Origin: Hahella sp. HNIBRBA332 | Lineage (GTDB): Bacteria; Pseudomonadota; Gammaproteobacteria; Pseudomonadales; Oleiphilaceae | Direction: 5' to 3' | DNA: 64,000 nt | Assembly (NCBI RefSeq): GCF_030719035.1 | Contig: NZ_CP132203.1 | Coordinates: forward strand, 1,302,001 to 1,366,000 | Shown: piece after piece, positions 17,807-24,552 of the stretch | Numbering within the stretch: position 1 is the first letter of the stretch | How the letters are laid out: every line of letters begins with the position of its first letter | The notes under the pieces: model-generated | Told to the model about the DNA's origin: nothing | The model's input: only the letters and a program-made list of their open reading frames with translations | The model's database searches: none | Made by a program: the position numbers and the translations under genes

Positions 17807-19072
17807 GTGTCATTGATGCCGCAAAGTAGCCGATCCCTAGTCAAAATTCCTGTGTCCGAACTTCAGGTCGGCATGTATGTGGCCCAACTGGACCGTCCCT
17901 GGGAGGAAACCCGGTTCGTCTATCAGGGCTTTTTTATTTACGACTGGCGTGACATTCAGGAACTGCAGACACAGTGCGAGTTCGTCTACGTGCAGTCGGA
18001 GACGGAAGTGGTGGAGGAAGAGAAAACCGTCACGGCCCCCAGCGGTAAAAAGGTTATCACCCGGGTCAAAAAAGAAAAGACCCGTTTGGTGCACAAAGTC
18101 CCCGCCTATCGTGAGCTGACCAAAGCGACCCATTCCATGGGGCAGGCCAGGCAGACGATTCATGATGTATTCCGCGCTGTGAAGCTGGGGCGAGATATCG
18201 ATATGGAGGCAGTGACTGTCGCCGTGACGGATATTGTCGACAGCATCATGCGTAATCCTAACGCGCTGCAATGGCTGTCTCTGATCAAGGACAAAGATGA
18301 TTACACGGCGGAGCATTGCCTGCGGGTCTGCGTGTTATCCATCATCATCGGACGAGAGATGGGGTTCAACGAATCTGAAATGGTGGACATCGGCGTTTGC
18401 GGCATGTTGCATGACGTGGGCAAGGTCAAGGTGCCGGATGAAATTCTCAATAAGCCGGGCAGTCTGGACAAGGATGAGTTTGAGATCATGAAGCGGCACT
18501 CCCAGTACGGCAGGGATATTCTTATCTCGCTGTCTTCCGCCCCCAAGAGCGCTGTGGATGTCGCCTACAGCCACCATGAAAAAGTGGATGGAACCGGCTA
18601 CCCGCGCGGTCTGGCGGCGCATCAGATCCCGCTTAAGTCGAAAATTGTCGGCGTGGTGGACGCCTATGACGCCATGACTTCCGCCCGGGTCTATAAAGAT
18701 CCCATGTCGGCGCTGGAGTCTTTGCGCATCATTTACGACGTTAGAGGCAAACACTTTGACCTGGAAGTGGCGGAATTCTTCATCAAGACCATGGGAGTGT
18801 ATCCGGTGGGCCATATCGCCGAACTCAACAGCGGCGAAGTGGGAATCATCGTGCGCTCCAGCAATGAACATCGCCTTAAACCCAAGGTGCTGTTGGTGCT
18901 GGATGAGAGGAAACAGCAGCGCAAAGAAACCATTATCGATCTCTCCATTAACTGCCTGACCGATGCAGGCAAGCCGCTGCGCATCAAGGAAATCCATCCT
19001 AACGGAGCCTTTGGCGTGCGCCTGGAAAATTATGTGAAGAAAGGGTTGCGACTCGCCGAGTACGACGACTGA
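17807..19072 (+). CDS. HD-GYP domain c-di-GMP phosphodiesterase
   Basis: Response-type phosphodiesterase degrading c-di-GMP. The N-terminal 130 residues resemble the DUF3391 domain often fused to HD-GYP (VKIPVSELQVGMYVAQLD). The HD-GYP domain has H202-D203 in HDVGKVKVPDEILNKPG, the H256-H257-E pair and GTGYP at about 263-267, all required metal and signature residues. No receiver domain and no membrane helices are seen. GTG 17807 was chosen for a weak GATGAGA-type site upstream; ATG 17816 is the alternative. It is divergent from the GGDEF gene, forming an opposing c-di-GMP pair. Confidence 0.93.
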   Translation: MSLMPQSSRSLVKIPVSELQVGMYVAQLDRPWEETRFVYQGFFIYDWRDIQELQTQCEFVYVQSETEVVEEEKTVTAPSGKKVITRVKKEKTRLVHKVPAYRELTKATHSMGQARQTIHDVFRAVKLGRDIDMEAVTVAVTDIVDSIMRNPNALQWLSLIKDKDDYTAEHCLRVCVLSIIIGREMGFNESEMVDIGVCGMLHDVGKVKVPDEILNKPGSLDKDEFEIMKRHSQYGRDILISLSSAPKSAVDVAYSHHEKVDGTGYPRGLAAHQIPLKSKIVGVVDAYDAMTSARVYKDPMSALESLRIIYDVRGKHFDLEVAEFFIKTMGVYPVGHIAELNSGEVGIIVRSSNEHRLKPKVLLVLDERKQQRKETIIDLSINCLTDAGKPLRIKEIHPNGAFGVRLENYVKKGLRLAEYDD

Positions 19073-19084
19073 GCCGCATTGGGC

Positions 19085-19486
19085 TCAGGCGTTCTCCACC
19101 TCGACTTCCTTCGCCTTCTTGAATTCCGCGACCATCTGATGACCCTTGAGCGCAGGCCCGGACAGAGCGCTTAACGCCAGTTTGCCAATAAGAATGAGGG
19201 TAGCTGTGGCCAGGGCGTCTAGAAACCATATCATTGGCGTTGCCAGCCATGTCGTGTCGAATGTCGGCCTGAAAGCCTCGCCCAACGTCGTCATTCCCAT
19301 CAGGCCGTGCAGCGCCAGGGCGATCCAGAAACCGGAACAGTAAGGGCAACGCCAATCTTCGTAGAGTTTCGCCAAAGGGCGGGGCAGGCTCGCAACAATG
19401 CGATTAAACCAGGTTCCCCATTCCGGCAGCTTCTCCCATACCAGCAAATAAATACTCAATCCCACCAATGCGGCTGAAAAATCCAT
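19085..19486 (-). CDS. DUF1360-like small membrane protein
   Basis: 133-residue integral membrane protein with three to four hydrophobic segments and a CPYCSGFW motif (Cys47, Cys50), as in DUF1360 proteins, whose function is unknown. It ends 12 bases after the HD-GYP gene, convergent with it. The family assignment rests on the Cys-x-x-Cys-x-x-Phe-Trp motif and topology only. Confidence 0.7.
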   Translation of the reverse strand: MDFSAALVGLSIYLLVWEKLPEWGTWFNRIVASLPRPLAKLYEDWRCPYCSGFWIALALHGLMGMTTLGEAFRPTFDTTWLATPMIWFLDALATATLILIGKLALSALSGPALKGHQMVAEFKKAKEVEVENA

Positions 19487-19990
19487 GACTTCGCGTCTCC
19501 CGATACTTCACTGAAAAATGAATCAACAAGAACAGGATTTATGATGCGGCGCGAGCAGAGAATCTGGTAGGGCGCGGCTTGGGGGAAAATCGGCTTATTT
19601 TTAGATTTTCAGCAGTAAGGCCTGAAATCGATGTCAGTTTATCTGGTTGTATTGATGGCTTAATTGCGATGGCTTTTCATCTGCATCAGTTTGCTATTTG
19701 TAATATTTAAATGGCAGTTTACTTGAAATATATAAGTGAGGATTAATCCTCTCAATAATTAGGTAATTACCGGAATAAATTCATGAAATATCTGTTGAAT
19801 GTTCTGTGTTAAATGCCTTCAACTGCATGAAAAATATGATTTTTATGAAATATTGTTTTATTGGGAAGGTTTAACTTATTACTAAATAGTAATATTGTGA
19901 ATTTATTGCCGGGAAGCGGGGTTGAGGCATAATCAGGAAATTGCCGATTAAACAAGCTGTTAATATAAATTAGAAAATATAGGACTGCTT
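19487..19990. other. AT-rich intergenic region
   Basis: About 500 bases, visibly more AT-rich than the flanks (especially 19600-19990), with no convincing ORF. It contains a perfect 14-bp palindrome GAGGATTAATCCTC at 19738-19751 and an ATTACT/AGTAAT inverted pair near 19880. It could hold a long regulatory leader for the small gene at 19991; AT richness also fits binding by a xenogeneic silencer. Confidence 0.5.
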
Positions 19991-20173
19991 ATGCCAGCTA
20001 ACTTTACCTCAAGAGATTTACACTATAACGGCATAGATCGCCGGTCTGGACCTCGCCGCATCAATACCGATCGACGCACCAGCGTCCGTTTTGAACCGGG
20101 GAATCCGGATCGTCGTCAAATCGCTGGACGTCGCGCAGGAGAAATAGGCGGCTGGGCGAGGACCACGTTGTAA
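19991..20173 (+). CDS. Small arginine-rich protein of unknown function
   Basis: 60 residues, very basic, with a repeated Asp-Arg-Arg theme: DRRSGPRR, TDRRTSVRF, PDRRQIAGRR. ATG 19991 is preceded by AGGA at a proper distance. I do not recognise a named family, though short proteins with this DRR pattern occur in many gammaproteobacteria. The regular spacing of the RR pairs argues that it is a real product rather than a chance frame. Confidence 0.55.
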   Translation: MPANFTSRDLHYNGIDRRSGPRRINTDRRTSVRFEPGNPDRRQIAGRRAGEIGGWARTTL

Positions 20174-20209
20174 TTTTCAGCCATCATCCGCTGAGGTATC
20201 GGTGGCGGC

Positions 20210-20917
20210 TTATTCCGCCTCGTAGGTGATGAGCCGGTAGCCGACGCCCTGTTCCGTCACCAGAAAGCGGGGAGAGGAAGGGGCGTCGCCCAGTTTGTTC
20301 CTCAGTTTAGCCACCACAATGCGCAGGTAATGCGTATCTTCTGTGTGCGTCGGCCCCCAGATTTCCGCCAGCAGTTGCTGTTGCGTCACCACATGGTCGG
20401 GCGTGGCCGCCAGTCGCGCCAGTAGTGCATATTCCTTTTTGGACAGGTGGATGTCTTCACCGTCCAGAGTCACCGAGCGCTTCACAAAGTCTATGATCAA
20501 GCCGGCGGAACGGTAGATGCCGGCGGAAGGACGCAGCGCAGTGGGGTCGCGATCGCGCAGCAGCACTCTGATGCGGGCGACGAACTCGCGAATGCCGAAA
20601 GGCTTGGTGACGTAGTCGTTGGCGCCGTTATCCAGCGCCTCCACTTTTTCCGCCTCCGAGGAGCGCACCGACAGCACTAGCACCGGTGTTCGGCTGGTGC
20701 GCCGCAATTGTTTTAGCGCCTCCTGGCCATCCAGGTCCGGTAACCCCAGGTCGAGTACGATCGCGTCCGGCGTTTCCGTGGCCGCCAGCATCAACCCTTC
20801 CGTGGCGGAGCCCGCCTGCAATACCTCATAGCCTTCCGAGCGCAGGCTGATGCGCAGGAAGCGCAGTATCTGCGGTTCATCGTCGATAACAAGAATGCGC
20901 GGTTGGGTGGCGGTCAA
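20210..20917 (-). CDS. kdpE: KdpE-like response regulator
   Basis: OmpR/PhoB-type regulator of 235 residues: receiver domain with the acidic pair DDE at 12-14, phospho-acceptor Asp56 (IVLDLGLPD) and the conserved KP after the fourth strand, then a winged-helix DNA-binding domain (about 135-230). Sequence features such as ILRFLRISLRSEGYEVLQA and the HYLRIVVAKLRNKLGD end are those of KdpE, regulator of the high-affinity K+ ATPase. Neither kdpD nor kdpFABC is adjacent, so its kinase and targets must be elsewhere or it has been rewired. Confidence 0.82.
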   Translation of the reverse strand: MTATQPRILVIDDEPQILRFLRISLRSEGYEVLQAGSATEGLMLAATETPDAIVLDLGLPDLDGQEALKQLRRTSRTPVLVLSVRSSEAEKVEALDNGANDYVTKPFGIREFVARIRVLLRDRDPTALRPSAGIYRSAGLIIDFVKRSVTLDGEDIHLSKKEYALLARLAATPDHVVTQQQLLAEIWGPTHTEDTHYLRIVVAKLRNKLGDAPSSPRFLVTEQGVGYRLITYEAE

Positions 20918-21461
20918 TGAAATAGGTCTCGTTGTTCAGGAAGAGGGCCAGAAACCGCAGGAGGATATAGTCCCGGATGTAAAAGCTCAACAAGCGACAG
21001 TGTATCGAAGGGGTATTGTCACTCAAAGGGCATAGTCTGACTTGCCTATGTTTTTTCCGGTATAGCTTTGCATAATGCAGTCTTCTGGAAAACGATTTCA
21101 TAATTGCGTCATGGTGACGGTGCAAGATAATCGCTATCGATAACAGGATGAGGGAGGTCGCCGGGTCGTCGCTGAACAGGTAGAGGCGATCGCTATGGAA
21201 GGGACGTTTGTATAGAAAAAGTGGCGACTCGGGTCTAGACCCAACACCCGATACTTTTTTACGTGATTTCATATCATGATTGCCGGAAATAGAGACATAT
21301 TGCGCTATTTGGCGCAGTGACGCCGGGTCTGAATACTTAAAAAAAAGAGTGTATTCCAGATCATTTTTTACAAACCGGCGCTCGCAAACTAGACTGCTTT
21401 TATCATATGAGCCCACGCAGGCGCGCATCCTTGCCGGGGCAGGTGAAAGGGTCGATTCAAC

Positions 21462-21479
21462 GCGTAAAAAATTTTACGC
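21462..21479. promoter_or_regulatory. Inverted repeat upstream of cellulase gene
   Basis: Arms GCGTAAAA and TTTTACGC separated by AA. It lies 4 bases from the next palindrome and could be a second operator. The protein that reads it is unknown. Confidence 0.45.
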
Positions 21480-21483
21480 ATAG

Positions 21484-21499
21484 TTGAAAACGTTTTCAA
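21484..21499. promoter_or_regulatory. LacI-family-type operator upstream of cellulase genes
   Basis: Perfect 16-bp palindrome TTGAAAACGTTTTCAA with the central CG typical of LacI/GalR-family operators, 121 bases upstream of the GH9 start. TTGAAA at its left end could itself be a -35 element with a weak TAAAAA 17 bases on. Its sequence differs from the TTAACGTTAA core used by the LacI-type gene at 27563-28570, so another repressor is likely. Confidence 0.6.
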
Positions 21500-21620
21500 A
21501 ACTGATTAAAAAATCCTCGCTCCGTCAGGGGGATCATAAAAATAAAACGCGACCAACGTCCTGCCTACGATGAGCGATGCGGCTGACGTGAATCGGAATG
21601 GCGAAGTAAGGAGAAAGAGT

Positions 21621-24440
21621 ATGACTAAACTATCGGTATGGAGTTTGTTAAGCGGATGCGCGTTGATATCCGCTCAGGGGATGGCGCAGGAAAACTACGG
21701 TGAAGCCCTGCAGAAATCCATTTACTTCTATGAAGCCCAGCAGTCTGGCGCATTGCCGGACTGGAATCGCGTTGAATGGCGGGATGATTCGGCTGTACAG
21801 GACGGCGCCGATGTCGGGCATGATCTCAGCGGCGGCTGGTACGACGCTGGCGATCACGTCAAATTCGGTTTTCCCATGGCGGCGTCGGCGACGCTGTTAG
21901 CCTGGGGCGCGGTGGAATACAGGGACGCTTACGCCCAATCCGGTCAGTTGCAACACATCCTCAATAATCTGCGCTTTGTCGCCGACTATTTCGTAAAAGC
22001 CCATACAGCCCCGAATGAATTGTGGGGACAGGTCGGCAATGGCGGCGCCGATCACGCCTGGTGGGGCTCCGCGGAAGTCATGCCGATGGCGCGTCCCTCT
22101 TATAAAATCGACGCCAGTTGTCCAGGGTCGGATCTGGCGGGAGAAACCGCCGCTGCGTTGGCGGCGATCGCCATGGTTTTCAAACCGGTGGATAGTGCAT
22201 ACGCCAATACACTGCTGACCCACGCCAGTCAGTTGTACGAGTTCGCCAATACTTATCGCGGCAAATACTCCGATTGCATTACTGACGCCAGCAGTTACTA
22301 CAAGTCCTGGAGCGGCTATCAGGATGAGCTGGTCTGGTCCGCGCTCTGGTTATATCGGGCCACCGGCGAAGCCAGCTATTTACAGCAGGCGAAACAGGAA
22401 TATCAGAAGCTGGGTGGAGAAGGGCAGCAAGACGTCAAAGCCTACAAGTGGGGGCATGCCTGGGATAACAAAGCCTACGGCTCCTATGTTCTGATGGCGC
22501 AGATCACAGGGGAGGCCGGCTATCAGGCGGATGCCGAGCGTTGGCTGGATTACTGGACGACGGGCTACAACGGCGAGCGGGTGAACTACACCCCCGGCGG
22601 TCTGGCCTATCTGGATGTGTGGGGCGCCAATCGCTACGCCGCCAACACTGCTTTTATTGCGCTGGTTTACGCCGACTTTTTGAATAACGCCGGCATCAAG
22701 GCGGAGAAAGCGCAAGCCTATTACGAGTTCGGTCGCAGTCAGATCGAATACCTGCTGGGGAACAATCCGGCGGGGGTGAGTTATCAAATTGGTTATGGCG
22801 CCAACTACCCCGCCAATCCGCACCATCGCACCGCCCATGGAACCTGGACTAATAACCTGCGTACGCCGGAGCAGTCGCGACACTTGCTGGTGGGAGCCTT
22901 GGTGGGCGGGCCTGACAGTAACGATAACTATGCGGATGATCGCGGCGATTATGTGAAAAACGAAGTAGCCACGGACTACAACGCCGGCTTTACGTCCGCC
23001 CTGGCGCGCCTCTACCTGGATTTTGGCGGCGACCCTATTCCCGACAACGCTTTCCCGCAGGCGGAAGCAAAAGACGAAGAGTTTTATGTCGAAGCCAAGC
23101 TGAACTCCAGCGGTCCTCGCTACGTGGAGATCGCCGCGCAAGTGCACAATCACAGCGCCTGGCCGGCGCGGGGCAGCGAACAGCTGCGCTTCCGCTATTG
23201 GGTCGACCTTTCCGACGAATTCGCCGCCGGTTATGGCTTGCAGGACATCAAAGTCACCACCGCCTACAGTCAGGCGACGGAGGTGAGCGGTCTGCAATCC
23301 TGGGGAGATCCTGAAGACCATATCTACTACGTGGACGCGTCATTCCAGGGAGTGAACATCTATCCTGGCGGACAGTCGGAATCCCGCAGGGAAGTGCAGT
23401 TCAGAATTTCGTTGCCGACTAATACCAACGCCAGCGAGTGGGGCAACGAAGGCGATCCGTCCTGGGACAGCTATGACGGCTCTTATAAAAAGGCGAGCAA
23501 AATCGCTCTGTATGACGGCGCTGAACTGGTCTGGGGCGAAGAGCCCGGCGCAGGCTGCGGCGGCGACTCCGGCGTCAATTGTCTACCCCAGGCGCAATCG
23601 TTGAGCGTGAGCACGGATATGAATGAAGCGCTCGACATCGCCCTGCATGGCGAAGACAGCGACGGCTCCATCGTCGCCTATGAATACACGCAACCCACCC
23701 ATGGCGTCGTGACGGGAACAGGCCCAGCGGTCACCTATATGCCCCATGCCGGATACCATGGCCAGGATGCGTTCACCTACACCGTATTGGACAACGACGG
23801 CGGACGCTCACCGCAGGCGCAGGCGCAGGTTGACATTAACGTGGAAGCGCCCGATCTGCCGGCGGTGGAGATCACTGCTCCAACGGGCGGGCTCGAAGTC
23901 AGACCGGGGCAGTCCTTCTCTGTGCGCTATCGTTTGGAAAACGCGGCTGGCGTGCGCCTGTATCTCAATGGCGATGTCGCTGGAGAAGGGGATGCGTCCG
24001 GGGTGATTGAGGTTACGGCGCCGACAGTGGAAGGAGAATACAGCCTGAAACTGGTTGCGTTGTCCTCGGATGGTCAGGAAATCGAAGACGCCACTGACGT
24101 GATCCTCATCAAAGTCGCCGAGCCGGACGCAGGCGGGGATGTCTCCTGCAGCGTCGGCGGGTTGAATGTCTGGAATACCGGTTATGTTCTGGGCGACGTC
24201 AAACTCGTCAATAACGCTTCATCTTCTATCAACGGGTGGGAAGTCGTTCTCACCTTTGATGAACCCACTTCCATCGTGAACCTGTGGAACGGGGACTACA
24301 CGCTGTCTGCGGACGGTAAAACCCTCACCGTGAAAAACATGCCATACAACGGTTCATTAGGGCCCGGCGCCGCAACCAGCTTTGGTCTGCAGGGCGTCCA
24401 TGACGGAAGTTTCTCACCGCCAACCTGCACCGCCAGATAA
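21621..24440 (+). CDS. Secreted GH9 endoglucanase with CBM3c, Ig-like modules and CBM2
   Basis: Processive-type cellulase, 939 residues. The signal peptide ends near AQG-MAQ (about 22). GH9 catalytic domain (about 25-460): nucleophile-side DAGDH in GGWYDAGDHVKFGFP (about 70-80), NPHHRTAHGTW substrate loop, and the general acid Glu448 in YVKNEVATDYNAGF. A CBM3c-like module (about 475-640) fused directly to GH9 marks theme-B processive endoglucanases. Two Ig/cadherin-like modules follow (about 655-745, 750-830), then a C-terminal CBM2 (840-939) that binds crystalline cellulose. ATG 21621 has a strong ribosome-binding site. It is probably co-transcribed with the GH48 gene. Confidence 0.94.
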   Translation: MTKLSVWSLLSGCALISAQGMAQENYGEALQKSIYFYEAQQSGALPDWNRVEWRDDSAVQDGADVGHDLSGGWYDAGDHVKFGFPMAASATLLAWGAVEYRDAYAQSGQLQHILNNLRFVADYFVKAHTAPNELWGQVGNGGADHAWWGSAEVMPMARPSYKIDASCPGSDLAGETAAALAAIAMVFKPVDSAYANTLLTHASQLYEFANTYRGKYSDCITDASSYYKSWSGYQDELVWSALWLYRATGEASYLQQAKQEYQKLGGEGQQDVKAYKWGHAWDNKAYGSYVLMAQITGEAGYQADAERWLDYWTTGYNGERVNYTPGGLAYLDVWGANRYAANTAFIALVYADFLNNAGIKAEKAQAYYEFGRSQIEYLLGNNPAGVSYQIGYGANYPANPHHRTAHGTWTNNLRTPEQSRHLLVGALVGGPDSNDNYADDRGDYVKNEVATDYNAGFTSALARLYLDFGGDPIPDNAFPQAEAKDEEFYVEAKLNSSGPRYVEIAAQVHNHSAWPARGSEQLRFRYWVDLSDEFAAGYGLQDIKVTTAYSQATEVSGLQSWGDPEDHIYYVDASFQGVNIYPGGQSESRREVQFRISLPTNTNASEWGNEGDPSWDSYDGSYKKASKIALYDGAELVWGEEPGAGCGGDSGVNCLPQAQSLSVSTDMNEALDIALHGEDSDGSIVAYEYTQPTHGVVTGTGPAVTYMPHAGYHGQDAFTYTVLDNDGGRSPQAQAQVDINVEAPDLPAVEITAPTGGLEVRPGQSFSVRYRLENAAGVRLYLNGDVAGEGDASGVIEVTAPTVEGEYSLKLVALSSDGQEIEDATDVILIKVAEPDAGGDVSCSVGGLNVWNTGYVLGDVKLVNNASSSINGWEVVLTFDEPTSIVNLWNGDYTLSADGKTLTVKNMPYNGSLGPGAATSFGLQGVHDGSFSPPTCTAR

Positions 24441-24460
24441 CCCGGCAATACCGTCTCAAT

Positions 24461-24499
24461 CCGACCGGAAGCGGTTCCAGCGCGCTGGATTCCGGTCGG
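24461..24499 (+). terminator. Strong intercistronic hairpin between GH9 and GH48 genes
   Basis: Outer arms CCGACCGGAA and TTCCGGTCGG (10 bp, perfect) enclose an inner self-complementary TCCAGCGCGCTGGA. There is no U-tract, so it may be an RNA stabiliser or partial attenuator that adjusts the GH9:GH48 ratio rather than a full terminator. Confidence 0.6.
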
Positions 24500-24552
24500 C
24501 GGGCGGCGACATCTGAGCGCGTGTGAATTAATAAAATCTATGGAGTCAAAAC

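Larger units (their letters stand above)
20918..21620. other. Long intergenic region between kdpE and the GH9 cellulase gene
   Basis: About 700 bases with no supported gene. The minus-strand reading frame at 20877-21428 has no family features and overlaps the kdpE promoter, so I reject it. The right third carries two palindromes (21462-21479 and 21484-21499) and the ribosome-binding site AAGGAGAAAG just before the cellulase ATG. Confidence 0.6.

Noticed and set aside
20877..21428. Minus-strand 183-codon frame upstream of kdpE
   Set aside because: It overlaps the kdpE 5' end and operator region, has no family features or plausible start site, and its composition looks random.
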